DNA from: Marsupella aquatica
Lineage: Eukaryota; Marchantiophyta
DNA: 64,000 nucleotides
Reading direction: 5' to 3'
NCBI GenBank assembly: GCA_973895155.1
Contig: OZ316897.1
Span: 22,072,001 to 22,136,000 of the forward strand
A program made the position numbers and the translations under genes. Positions 24,101-44,175 of this stretch are shown one piece after another. Every line of letters starts with the position of its first letter. Within the stretch, counting starts at the first letter, position 1. Below the pieces are notes generated by a model. The model searched no databases and was not told where the DNA came from. It saw only the letters and a list, made by a program, of their open reading frames with translations.

Positions 24101-25930
24101 CAGTGGCATTCTTCTTGGGGAACCCGGAGATTGCTGCCGTTGAACTTGTAGCTGCTGAAGGAAGCGCAAGCAGCCATCAATCAATCTGGTCAAGGAATTC
24201 TGCTAAATATTGCAGAGCATTGGAGTTTTTCCCCGTGGTGTTGTGTGTAATATATTAGAGCTTCGCTATTTTGATGGCGATGGCTCGTTCCCAAAAGCGC
24301 TCTATACGAATAACTCGTTGAACTCTTGTCTGCTTTAGTGGGTGTTTTGATTCCTTGGTTTTAAACGGTACTGCGGGAGTCGCCATAATGTGGCTCAAGG
24401 TCGATCGATCAAACGACCAATCGAGCCTGCACGGCATCAAAAAAATCTTCGGTACTCTCCTCGAATTCATCGTGCAGCCCTGCTTCGCTAATTTTAGATC
24501 TGAGAGCAGCTCGGGATCGGGTCGTCGAAAACTGTGTCATTATCTGTCACACAATATTAGTGGGACCGATGCAATTTCTTGAATATTAGTGTGATTAAAC
24601 GCCCCATTATGGAATTTATATTAGCCGGCTGTGCACTGAAATGATACGGAGGATCTGCATATGCTTCTGGATTCTGGAAGCTGCCCTCTCGAAGAAACAT
24701 GGGTAACCTACCAAAGCACTCAGCGTTTATCTTATAGATCGACATCTCAAGGTGACGTTTGTTCCGTACATCACCTTGCTAGCTCAACACAGGCAGGCGC
24801 TGTTTTCTTTGTGACAGATCATATATTTGGTGTTTTAGATATCAATAAACAAAAATTCCCTGTCAACATTATTCCGAATTCACAGTTGTTTCGTCCTGCC
24901 CAGTTTCTCATTCTTTGATCATTCTGTGTATTCTTTCCGCTGGCTCGACACGAATCGGATGAACCGCAAAAGATTATGCACATTGTTTGCTTGCCCAGAT
25001 GGTGAACTTCGGCATCGAGGACAAGCGTTGAGTTTGATCCGAAATATGGTGGCAGGGGTGTAAACAAATGATGTCTCTTCAATTTTATGCTGGACCCAAC
25101 ATGTCTTTCACCGCAGTCCACTCAAGTAGCTGAATTGATGACAGAAGATTGAATGGAGAATAATAATTGTAGTAGTAGTCATGAAAGTAAACTGTATTAC
25201 ACGTCTGCACGTTCCATGCTGCTGGATCCACTGTTGTTTCTTGCTTGCTCCTCAGGTAAGCATTCGTTCCAAGTGACAACTACTGTATTACTTCTTCTAT
25301 TAATATCCTCATTGAAAAGCCTTTACATCAATCTGCATTTGGGGACATACATGTCAGACGACAGTGGCGAACATTCTCGGGCTCAGTCCGCCAATTCAAT
25401 GGCGAATGAGCCAGTGTCGTAGACTGTAGCCTCGTTGCCGTATAGCAAATGACTACATGTGGTTGAAGTGACTCATAAAGCTGGCAGATGGAGTCGATTG
25501 CTCGTTTTCATTTGTCGTTGGACACAGTGAAATAATTGTCCTGTACTTGAGGTTTGATCTGATGTTAAAATTCCCGCTCTGCCAGTCTGGTCAATTTTGG
25601 TAATTTGTAACGACGTACACACTGTGATAAATGTGCCCAGCTCCTGAGAATGCAGATGTCTATCTGCTTCTAGACAACCGGTGAGCAGCGGACCAATTAT
25701 TCCTGTTCTAGCGTGTAAATGTAGCAAAAGTCTCTTTCAAAGTTACCTATCAAGCTGTAAAATCATTTGACAGCATCTGGCTAAGGAAGGCAGTAGTTCT
25801 CACAGACAGTCTGTACGCAGTACCATGACGAGGATTCAAGACATTGACTGGTGTTTAAGTCATTCATGGAGATTGGTAATTTCCCCGTACGAATGCCATG
25901 ATCACGTAATTCCTAGGATTTCATGATGGA
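24101..25930. other. Expansin 3' flank and intergenic, no gene recognised
   Basis: The start of this stretch must hold the expansin 3' UTR. Scattered frames of fewer than 105 codons on both strands show no domain. Nothing else could be supported. Confidence 0.4.
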
Positions 25931-26147
25931 CGAGCCCTATGCCCGTGCTTTTGCACGGTGCAATGAGGGCTGGCCCACAGGGCCGGGGGGTTGAGAGGCA
26001 AGAGAGGGCAAGTGGTAATCTAATCGAATGGATACAAAAATACTCTAAAATATGTAACGGCCAGTTTTGATTCCCGCCAATTCTATATTTGGTTTGGTAA
26101 CTGGATGAAGGACGAAAAAAGGCGGGATCATTTATTATAGTTGTAGA
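25931..26147 (-). mobile_element. Short nonautonomous Helitron-like element (217 bp)
   Basis: Read on the minus strand it starts TCTACAACTATAATAAATGA followed by TCCCGCC. It ends with a hairpin CCGTGC-AAAA-GCACGG followed by 12 nt ending CTCG. It sits between a host A and a host T, as Helitrons do. Its left end matches two other elements in this window (43467-43678, 59148-60720). The final CTCG departs from the CTRR consensus by one base. There is no coding capacity. Confidence 0.65.
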
Positions 26148-27851
26148 TGTATTGATCATTGAATTCGTTCGCAAGCTGCTAAGCAGCAAATTGCGAATAA
26201 GGAAAAAAATAAATTCTACTGATACGAGCTTCAAGGCAGCTAAGAAGATCGCGAAGATCAAGGGAACAATAAGAAGCGAAGAACCAATACAGTCGTCGTT
26301 CTCCAAGTGCACACTCCCAGGAAGGCGCATCCGGTGTGCATCTAACGCGGGTTTACACAACCTGATACTTCAAAAACGTGGAATTGTGCATTTGAGATTG
26401 AGTTTTCCAGAAACGAGGACGAAGGGATTGCCGTGCGTGTATCGTTCCAACCTTTCAGTATGTCTACCGCCAAGTCGATCTGTTGGCACCACTCGATCGA
26501 TGTCGGAATTGCGTGTAGGATTTTCGGGGTAGGACTTCAATTGAGCATAAATCTAAGGTCTACTGGGATACCGCCTTAATCGAACAAATTTCGAGTTTGC
26601 CTCAGACAGTCGGATATCCAGAACAATCTCCTTGCAATTTGATCTTCCCACGGTCAGACCTTTTCCTTTCAATCGAAATCGCTTAGATTTTTTGAGGATG
26701 GACGATGTGCTTGAATAGGAGATGGACCTGCTGTTGAGCTTCTTGTGAACGCTTGATCTGGAGGGGGTTGGAGTATTGTAGACGCCATCAAAGCTTAGAT
26801 TGGCTTTCTAAACATGACTCTCAACAGAACGACTTTGAACAAAACTGCAGAACCGAGGTCGAGAGCCAGTTAGGGTCGATAAGGTTCCCCTATGTGGGAA
26901 GTAGGCTGAAACCTACAGACGGATCTCCTAGTGCTCTCTTTCAGATTGAGTAGACTATTCGGTTCCGTTCGGGAGGTAGGCTGAAACCAATGTCGGAGCT
27001 CTGAATGTTCTGTTCAGATTGCGTGTGCATTCGGATGCTCAACTTATGTTCCGTGCAGGTTGCTTGAGTAATTACGGTCAGTCTTCTCTTATGAAAGGTA
27101 CATTGTCGAGTCTCGTATCAAGAAGGATCGAACGAATGTGGAATTTGCTAGAAAAATGCATGAAACTTACAGACATTGAATTTTCCTTGAATTCCCCTGC
27201 ACTTCCCGTCAACAAATTTGATTCAAAGCGTTTTCAACTCAGCACAGATTACATTGGTGCGGAATGACCGCCAAATAGACAATGAGGTCCAGCCTGATAT
27301 AGCGAGCTGGAATGACATGTAGTACGAAATCCTTCAGAAACTAGATTTCCCTCAGTTTCCATGGAAAATCCAGTTTGTAAATGGGTGTTGCGCCAGCCTT
27401 CTGATTGGCCACACCGGATCTGATGGGCCATCCAGCTAACTCGTTACCTCCAGATTTCAGCTACTCTGCAACACCTTCAGCTCGTAACTATCAGCATTGA
27501 GCGTTGTCGTTGTATCTTCAGTCCGCTCATTTCTTCTACAGACTTTAGTGTCGTCATTCAAATCGACGAGCTTCATTACTCCAGCCACTCAGAGTACTTT
27601 ATGAATTACACCGTCTTAAAATCAAGTGCCTCAGTTCCCTATGCGAGCTTCTAGGTCAGGGCATGACAAGCCATCGAATGAATCTTAGGCTCTTTTTTAT
27701 TTTGACTGATCGTTTGGCTAATTTGCTCTCTTCTTCTTTGGCCCAAAGGCATGAGGTGCGACATACCCCTCGGCAACAAAACCTTGACTTGTCTTTTCAA
27801 TCCCTTGTCCATGCGTTATGTTGTGCTTGGACGGCGTTGTACCAACACACT
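26148..27851. other. Intergenic, includes 3' flank of beta-glucosidase A
   Basis: A plus-strand open frame at 26152-26532 starts with TTG rather than ATG and has no recognisable domain. The part about 27700-27851 resembles the 3' flanks of copies B and C (shared TTTGGCCCAAA and CTTGGACGGC segments), so it belongs to the duplicated unit. Confidence 0.45.
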
Positions 27852-32002
<4,151 letters not shown>

Positions 32003-33520
32003 GGAAAAACTCTGAATTTCTGGCTGTGAACGTATCCTTCGCTGTGTATAAGAAAATGCAATGCGTTGGTAACTTCAGCTCTGATGCGTCAAATTTACGC
32101 CCCCAGTGCTTTGATCACGCGTTGCGGAAATTGAAAAAAGGCCAAAGAGATAGCGGCACCAATCAGCGTAATGCCTCGTTTCTGCATACGATTCATAGAA
32201 GGGGTAACGAATTTGGCCGGAAAGAATGTGATCATTTCGAGACGAGATTGCGCTAGAAATTTGGTCAGCATTGAGAACAATTGCGAACATGCATCCAAAT
32301 ATATAGAACATAGCCTGCAAGAACCTCACTGCACCCACATAGCTACATTCCCGTTCTTAGAATATTCACGCAGGGAGCATTACAGCACGATAATGAAGTT
32401 CTTAAATATTGAGGCAAACTCGGGAGCAGGTGAACTACAGATGACTGACAGAAAACAGAACCGTCCAGGATAATCACTAAAGGGATCGGGAAACAGAGGG
32501 TCGTTAGTTCGTATGGAATACCACAAACGCCATGAAAGTAAACAACCTACATAACCAATTAACGAGAAAAGGATCATTATATTCAGGAGGGGAAATTGTG
32601 TGGACAGTCCAGTCGGGCTCAGAAATGAACCATAAATTGCATCAAACCGAGCTATAATCGTTCAATCGAGCAGGGAATTGAAGAGCTTGAATACTACCAA
32701 CGCCGGAAGCTTGTCCACATGGCCCACTCCGACGTCAAGTTTGGGAAGGGAGAAATGAGCTGCTACATTGAAGTGTACAAATCTCTTACAGCCCACTCCG
32801 ACTCAATGTTGGGAAGGGAGTAATGCGTGCTACATTGAACTGTACATTCAAATCTCTTACCCTGGGGGGCGGAGGGAGCTGTGAAGTCGAGAATGAAGTG
32901 CACTCTGGTTGCCTTCTTCCCCGGAACTACAAACTGTGTGTCCGAGATCATTCACCTTAGTGAGGCACATCGTATTAATTGCAAGTGTTCGATTATTTAT
33001 CTCATCCTTCCGCTCTCACCACTACCAACACTGCTTACGTACAGTAGATTCCGAGGGCACCAGACTTTTATTATGGGCTCTACCGAAAGTATGTTTTTGG
33101 AGTAAGAATTATGTGTTTCTCTTTTTACGTAAGAATTACGTCCTTCTCTAGCTGGTCCGAGCTGCAGTACTGTACTGGATGTTCTAGAATCATTATGAAG
33201 CGGACCAATTTGTTGCAATTGACTTCTCGTCTGTAGCTACTGTCATTCTACTTATCAACTTGATGTCAGTCGACTTAATTATAGATTAGCTTGAACAGTC
33301 AGAGCTACACCTGAGTTTGCTCTGCTGAGTGTACACTCAGGACTGTGGTCCTACGTACAATGCTCAGGGAGAACTCAACTTCTTTGTAATTTTCTGTGAT
33401 CCCAGATAGAAGAATCAATCTGTGAGCATTTCTTTTCTTGGAAAAGGCGCACTAAACAGATTGACGCAGACCAATTTCCGAACATGGGGCCAAACCTGAG
33501 TACAATGGAGTAAAAGCAAA
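32003..33520 (-). repeat. Upstream flank of copy A, co-duplicated block
   Basis: The block is homologous to 39314-41120 (B) and 56813-58600 (C). It contains short open frames recognisable in all three copies, such as HFILDFTAPSAPQ followed directly by a GTAAGAG donor-like site (32880-32860), and KFLA...TPSMN...RGITLIG (about 32260-32150). The frames do not join into one conserved protein, because indels shift them between copies. I therefore regard the block as a duplicated promoter/leader region or remains of a small gene. A 5'-TTCTTATACA-3' stretch about 45 nt upstream of the ATG is only weakly TATA-like. Confidence 0.6.
32744..32865. repeat. Local tandem duplication unique to copy A flank
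   Basis: A unit of roughly 60 bp containing GTAAGAGATTTG (minus strand), CTCCCTTCCCAA and TCGGAGTGGGC occurs twice here. The corresponding B and C flanks have only one copy. It is therefore a post-duplication change. Confidence 0.7.
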
Positions 33521-34204
33521 CGAGGTCCAGTGGACGAAAAACACCTTACAATGCAACACCCAAAAAGCTAGAAAGAGTAAAAAGGAGTTAAATTTGTATC
33601 ACTGCAACATTGTGTTGAGCTACTTGTCTACTAAAGGACGATGCTGCAATATCTTTGCAATTTTTGTATGATGATTGTCCTCTCGTGCGTGCTATTAATC
33701 GGTGATACTATAATGGCGACTAGAAGTAAATAAGCCGCCCATATTTCATAAAAAAAATGCAAAATTAAAACGAAAATGACGCACTTCGTAGAAAGAATTA
33801 ACCTTGCTTAATCAAGGGGAACTGGCAGAAAAACGAAGCTGATCTAACGCCCTGATCTATGGAATAATGGAAATGCTGAAACAAGCACCATCATTACTAT
33901 GAATTGAGAGGACAAAAAAACATCAACGCTTTGATGGGAAGATTGGGCTGTGACTCATCGTCATGGGCACCAGCTCGAAAAAAACAATGCAGCTCACAAC
34001 CTGCAAACCACCTTCCTCTATGTTTCAAGCCGAGTTCCAATTATTGGAGAACATTCACTACAGTACAAGGCCCAAGAGGGCCTGGCAGAGCAACATGCTG
34101 TACTGTTAGGCCAGATAAAGACATTAATTTTCATTTGGACCAGTTAAGTCTTTTTCTTTAACGCCAGGGGCCATTACAAAATAGGCCCCTGACACCAACG
34201 CCCC
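33521..34204. other. Spacer, no gene recognised
   Basis: This is AT-rich sequence between the copy A upstream block and the A-B spacer repeat. The two overlapping open frames at 33904-34161 have no recognisable domain. Confidence 0.45.
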
Positions 34205-34790
34205 TGTTTCATTTGCATTGGTCAATAGCAGATCTGTCCAGTTGGTTTAAGTGAACAGTATGACCCTGGTGCAAATAATATATCACGTGCTCTAGAACAC
34301 TGTTGGGTTGCTTATTAAAGAATAGGAACTAATTTTAGATGGGGTTCCTTGGAACATAAATCGAGGTGATGTACATTCTGAGCCATAAATTCTCCATTCT
34401 GGTGAAGCAGTGAGATGATCACGTTGATACTCCAAACCGGTTACCCAATGTCTCTTTCATATGGTAAAGTGCAGTACTATACTTGTAGGCATCCAGGTGA
34501 TTTAATAAGTACCATAAAGTCTCAGTGATCTACAGTAACAAAACAATCCCGTTTATCCTGGTATGGATATCAGTCCAACCTGTGGGCACATGCCAGATGA
34601 CACAAACACATTTGCCTCAGTTTTGATTTCCATTTACCAGAAAAACATTTTAGCTTGGAAGATAGGTTTGACCAACAGTGTTCCTTTTGTAATTACTACC
34701 AAGTGTCCTACTCTTACATCTGGTAAAGCGCACTCTTATAGCTTGGAAGATAGGTTTACACTCCATTGAGGCTGGTGTATCGCACACCTT
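34205..34790. repeat. A-B spacer unit, uninterrupted counterpart of the copia insertion site
   Basis: This spacer aligns with 43710-44036 and then 50575-50880. Shared landmarks include GTCAATAGCAGATCTGTCCA, GAACACTGTTGGGTTGCTTA, ATGTACATTCTGAGCCATAA and GTGGGCACATGCCAGAT. Near 34525-34545 the sequence runs straight through AGTGATCTACAG, where the B-C spacer carries the complete Ty1/copia element. This is the related empty site. Confidence 0.85.
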
Positions 34791-35191
34791 GAAGGAGGGC
34801 ATTGTGTACTACCTTGGACCAGTGTAGGCTGTACCATACCTTACTTTGGCATTGCCGGTACTTCTGTAAGGGGCATATGTACATGCAAGATGACAGGTCC
34901 GACGCAATCTGACGGATGCAGTAAATTGTGTTTTTAACGAATGGTCACGATTGCATCTTGCTCTTTGTCACTTTTTATAAGGGGACGAAAGACTACTTGG
35001 TCTCAAGACCAAGCTCTTGGTCTTAAAACCGAGTAATTGACCAGCAATTGGAAGAAGCTTGCTACTTTTCTCGCTTCTTCTTTGGCCCAAATGCGAGATC
35101 CGCCTGGAAACGAAATCCTTGACTTGACTTGCAATCCCCTGTCCATGCGCTCTGCTGTGCTTGGACGGCATTTCTCTTGTACCATCACACT
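34791..35191. other. 3' flank of beta-glucosidase B with a small palindrome
   Basis: No gene. CTTGGTCT-CA-AGACCAAG at 34996-35013 is a palindrome with 8-bp arms, followed by another CTTGGTCTT. It lies about 180 bp beyond the copy B stop codon and may be in its 3' UTR. Sequence from about 35065 matches the 3' flanks of A and C. Confidence 0.5.
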
Positions 35192-39313
<4,122 letters not shown>

Positions 39314-41120
39314 GGGAAAGCTCTAAATTTCTGGCTCTGTTCTTCGCTGTGTATAATAAAATTTCAATGGGTTGGTGAGTTTGGCTCTTAAATAAACGTA
39401 AGGGATGTCATCCCCGCTGAAGTGAGCGCGCTGATTAAAGAGTAGAACTTACACCAACCAATTCTTTAATCGCGCGTATGGAGAAAAAAAAAAGACCAAA
39501 GACAGCCACACCAATCAGCCTAATGCCTCGATTTTGGAAATGATTTATAGAAGGGGTTGCGGATTTCCCCGGGAGAACGTGATCAGTTCCAGCAAGAGGA
39601 TGCGCTAGAAATTTGGACAGCGTAAAAGGCACCCAAGTATGTAGGACATAGCCTGCAAGAACGTCACTGCACCCACATAGCTACATTCCCGTTCTTAGAT
39701 ATTGAAGCAAACTAAGGAGCAACCAAATGACTGACAAAGAAACAAAACCAGGATAATTACAAAAGGGATCGGGAAACAGAAAGGTCATTTCTCTGCATAG
39801 AGGACCAAAGACGCGAAGAAAGTAAACAACCTACACTACCAATCAACGAGAAATTTCCAATCAGGAGGGCTAATTCTGGTGACAGTCCAGTCAGGCGCAG
39901 AAATGAGGCATTGCATCAAACCGAGCCACAATCGTACAACAGAGCAGGGAATTGAGGAGCTTGAACACTACCAACGCCGTATGGTTGTCCACATAGCCCA
40001 CTCCATCGTCAACTGTAGTAATGATTACATAGTACCAGTCTCTTACCTCGGAGGCGGAGCGAGCTGTGAAGTCGAGAATGAAGAGCACTATGGCTGCCCT
40101 CATCCCCCAGGCACTGAAAAACTGTGTGTCCAAGATTCAGCCGCCTGAGTCAGGCATATCCCAGTGCAATTGTTCGATGATTTATCTCGGCCGCTCTCAC
40201 CTCTACTAAAATATAGAACATTGCGCACGAGAAACTCGGGAGAGACGATCCCAGTGGCAAGAGACCCACTAGAGGCTAGATATCAACGGAAAGTCCAGGA
40301 GCCCGGAAAGTCCAAGAGCCCGGAAGCCCGGGCTCCCAGGAACGCAAAAGAATGGCAGATCAGAGCAAACAAAAGCCAAGAGCCAAGAGCCAAAAGCGAA
40401 AAGCGCAAACCGAGAAACCAAAAGCACTACTGAAAAGCTGAATCTTATTATATTACCATGTACGTAGATTCCAAGGGAACGAATCTTCTGTCGTTGGCTC
40501 TACTAAGACTATGATGCGTAGATTGCCTAGCCATTATTGGGTTTGCTGTGTAATCGCACGAAAACTGAATAGGAGACAGTGTTGACAAATGGACCGGGCA
40601 AAAGAGATGACAGTTTATGAGCGCATATGCTTGTCTCAAGACTGTCAGCAAAAACTGCAGAAGTGGACACCTTGCCCAGTAGGAGTAAATTCTACATTGG
40701 CACTACAGGTTTTCCGGGAAAATACTTGTGGCACTTGCAGGGCATTTGTGCATTGCTGACAAATTGAAAGGCCCGGTGTCCCCAAAGCACTATGATATGT
40801 AACAATTACATTCTTCTCTGGTCGGAGCAACAGGACTGTACTCGATGGACTAGAATCAATTTGGAGCGGACCGATTTGTTTGCAATTGGCTTCTGGTCTC
40901 TTGCTACTGTCAGTCTACTCATGAGCATCAATAGTTTGGGCTACACTCGAGTTTGCTCTGCTCTACATTCAGGACTGTGGTCGTAAGTATGATGGTCGGG
41001 AAGAACACAATTTCCTCGAAAAATTAACTGAGCTCCCAGCCAGAAGGATCAATCAGTAATTCAGAACTAAACCCTGTGCAGATGGAAAAACAGGCCAATT
41101 TACAAAACAGGGCCCAACAG
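39314..41120 (-). repeat. Upstream flank of copy B, co-duplicated block
   Basis: Homologous to the flanks of A and C. On the minus strand it retains a short frame GMRAAIVLFILDFTARSASE followed by a GTAAGAG donor-like site (about 40107-40045), then TALVVFKLLNSLLCC (about 39990-39940). A further frame KFLAHPLAGTDHVLPGKSA lies near 39600. The distal part (about 40790-41110) matches 33170-33480 and 58270-58590. Whether any of this is translated is unclear. Confidence 0.6.
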
Positions 41121-43466
41121 AGTACAAAGGAGAAAACCAAAAAGATGTAAAACATCAAACTCAAACGAAGAGGGCAAATCTGGTGTTTAGCTAACAATGG
41201 TCCTTTGTGATGCATTGTCTTTGCATTTTTTTTGCATATATAAAGCAAGAGTAACAAGGGCATTTATTTCACTAATAAATTGCTAACAGGAGCTAGAGTT
41301 GGGGTCTAGGCTTCTAGACTGAAGCGTCCAGACAGTAACCCTAGGGACCCACCAAATTCATGCCCATGGAAAGAACTATGTGATGCTATGTATGTCAAAA
41401 AGATGAGCATGCATGATGATTTTTGTCATCACTTCTATTCACTTTCAAAGAATGGGCATTCGGGCTCATACTTTCAAGGACAAAAGAGACTTTTTTTAAG
41501 GTTATTTTCAGTAAAAATGGAGGAGTAAAAGTGGAGGAAAAGCTTCATAATGCCCTATGGAAATCTGAACTGTGCATTCTGCTCCATAAAAGCAGGGAAA
41601 TTTTTTAAGACAAAAAATAGCAAAGGGCATTAAGCACCCTATTTGTGAATAGGATAATGTCCTGGTTAGAGGGCATTGTGGGATATAATGCCCGTAACTA
41701 GGACAAAAATGTACCTAAAAACTTGAGTGACTTTTTGATAACAAACAAGAAAAAGTGAATTCCTGAAATAGAAAATTCAAATTAAAGGGTCATCCAAGAA
41801 GTGGTTGCTATGGAATTGGCCAAAAATATACATTCTTTATCTATATTATATTCTATTCATAGATATTTTGTTAATATCACCATATAAGATTTGGTTATCA
41901 TCTTGAGATCTTGACTAAATTTAATTTATTTTTTTGTACGGTAAAACTATATTTAATTTTTACTTTTACTATATTTATGGTGTTTTGTATAATCCCCTCC
42001 TCAAAAAAAAGGGGTGCATTATGGAGAAAAGTCACTAAAGTCTTTACGGTCTTGCAGCGCTCAATAGATTTATGGTGTTTGGCCAAAGTCCACTTTACAA
42101 AATGGGAGGAGGTCATTGGTGTGAAAGTTTGGTGATCAAAGGTGGACTGAAGTGGGTCCCTAGCTTTTTGTTTGCTATGTTTGTGTGACGTGTCTGCTTT
42201 TTAGACCACCTCTCCAAGTGGTCCAAGAATCTGATGGAGAAGACATCCTACTTTTTAGGTGACTCATTTCTGATTGTTGATCTTATAACATTAGTTGTAG
42301 CTGCTTCTCCGCAGTTGATGGTCCTGTGGATTGCTATAAATAATGGGAAACTGGTAATATAAGTCTTGGCCTGTCCATGATACTGTAATGGAAACTGCAA
42401 GTGAGCAGGGACGAGTGGCCTATATATGTCATTAGAGTGCACAGTTGTAACTCAAACGACTCACTATATAGAAAGGCTTGTTTAACCTAGCCCAAATCTC
42501 TGGAAATGACTGGGCTGGGTGCTAAGCATTCTGTGTGACGGAAGCCATACCATTGAACCCTAATTGATCTGAAGACATAAAATCATAATGTCTTCACCAA
42601 AAGACAACAAAAGACTCCATTAGTAAACTGTACAAAATTGTGTATGGGTGGTCTTGATCACAAATGGAGTGACTTGGTAAACTATAGAGCCAAATTGCAC
42701 AATGACGTGGTAAACTGAGGCCCAAAATTGGGTAATTCCTCCATTTAGAAGAACATCATGTATGATTCATTAAGAGGGGTCCTAGTAGGTAACAAAACTT
42801 TCATAGGGGTCCATCATGTAAAAAGGTTCTGCAAGGGGTCCCAAGAAGCATATACCTCATTGGCAGCTGGTTAGCTCTTAAATCCATCTCTGGTGTCCCT
42901 CAAATCCCCAAGATGGAGGGAGGCTTAGTTAATAAGTCCTTTGCTCGGTTATGTACTTCTTTGCACTATAAAGGGGTCCCTGTCACTAAGCTCCCCGTTC
43001 CTTTTGCATGTGTGAACAGCATACTTGTCCTGTTCATTTAGGTGAACAGAAGACCCATCAAGGGACCCTCGTCCAGATATCAGGTGCCCCGGACTCAAAC
43101 GTTTTTTCATGAATTCTTAAAGAATATCAACAATTTTAGATAGGTTGTTTGTGGAATAGAAATCTGGGGGAGAGTTTTATTGTGTGCTATAAATTGCTAT
43201 GACGATCTCATTCAATCATCATAGAGAATACTCTTTGTCTCCTGATTGTACATCTGGTAAATTGTATTGCTACACTTATAGCTTGGAAGATACACTTCAC
43301 AGAATGTATTCTTTTTGAGACTATGTTCATGACCAAGAGGTCAGTCACTGACACAACTAAATGTAAATAATTGGGTTGATTTGCTATGGCATTTTTGTTT
43401 TCTTGAAGTGTAGATATAAATGATGAATCACTTGTTGTGTAAAATGGCACTCAAATATCAAAGTTA
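41121..43466. repeat. Distal upstream region of copy B shared with copy C
   Basis: Segments at 41500-41640, 42055-42260 and 42262-42640 match 58755-58880, 58905-59110 and 59115-59146 plus 60725-61170 respectively. So B and C were duplicated with a longer flank than A retains. 42640-43466 has no recognised gene; it holds another copy of the CATCTGGTAAA / TAGCTTGGAAGATA spacer motif near 43250-43290. Confidence 0.65.
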
Positions 43467-43678
43467 CTAGCATTGCACAAAAGATGTTGAGGTGAGAAAA
43501 GATGTCAAGGTGGAAAAGATATTGAGGTTAGAAAATGTAGTAGATAAGAGAAAAAATGTAGATGATAAAAAAGATGTCAAGATGAAGAACCAATCCTGAC
43601 CTCATCTTGACATCTTTTGTATGAGTTTGTAAAGGGACTATCCCACCTTTTGGCAGGATAGTGTATTACAGTTGTAGA
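43467..43678 (-). mobile_element. Short nonautonomous Helitron-like element (212 bp)
   Basis: On the minus strand it begins TCTACAACTGTAATACACTA and ends GTGCAATGCTAG, lying between a host A and a host T. The 3' hairpin seen in the related element at 59148-60720 is damaged here by a short deletion. The interior has degenerate AAAGATGT(T/C)-AGG motifs like the minisatellite of the large copy. It is noncoding. Confidence 0.65.
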
Positions 43679-43709
43679 TATGAACTATTTTTTGATGGGG
43701 TCAAGAGTA

Positions 43710-44036
43710 AAGTCAATAGCAGATCTGTCCATTTCGTTTAATTAAGTGAACAGTCTGACCCTCATGCAAATAATATATCTCGTGCCCTAGAACACTGTTG
43801 GGTTGCTTATTAAAGAATAGGAACTAATTTTTTGGATGGGGTTAATTCCTTGGAACTTAAAATAATTGAGGTGATGTACATTCTGAGCCATAAACTCTTT
43901 ATTCTGATGAAGTAATGAGACGATCACGTTGATACTCCAAACTGAATACCCAATACCTCTTTTATGTTGTACCGTCCAGTTACTATGCTTTTAGGCATCC
44001 CTGCCCAGATAATTTAATAAGTAGAACCAATAACAC
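43710..44036. repeat. Left half of the B-C spacer unit
   Basis: Homologous to 34205-34530 in the A-B spacer. It is interrupted on its right by the copia element and resumes at 50575. Confidence 0.8.
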
Positions 44037-44041
44037 TTAGT
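44037..44041. other. Target-site duplication, left (TTAGT)
   Basis: The same five bases recur at 50575-50579 immediately after the 3' LTR, the size expected of Ty1/copia integration. Confidence 0.85.
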
Positions 44042-44155
44042 TGTTAGACTCTACCTGGTGACCGGACGACCGGATCAGCCAATCACCGGACCGACACCAC
44101 TATCTGTACCAACCACCACAGGCTATACATGATTCATTCCATTCATACTCTCACA
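44042..44155 (+). repeat. 5' LTR (114 bp)
   Basis: Starts TGTTAGACTCTACCTGG and ends CTCTCACA. It aligns without gaps to 50461-50574 with four substitutions. A length of 114 bp is very short for a full-length copia element. Confidence 0.93.
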
Positions 44156-44175
44156 CGTTATCAGCACGAGGACTC
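44156..44175 (+). other. Primer-binding-site candidate
   Basis: CGTTATCAGCACGAGG follows the LTR directly. It is not the usual initiator-Met site (TGGTATCAGAGC) but shares TATCAG with it. The primer may be an internal or different tRNA region; this is inference. Confidence 0.5.

Noticed and set aside
25926-26148. MITE interpretation of the element
   Set aside because: There are no terminal inverted repeats. The ends instead match the TC/hairpin pattern of the other two Helitron-like copies.
26152-26532. 126-codon plus-strand open frame next to the short Helitron
   Set aside because: It begins with TTG rather than ATG, has no recognisable domain, and no splice partner could be found.
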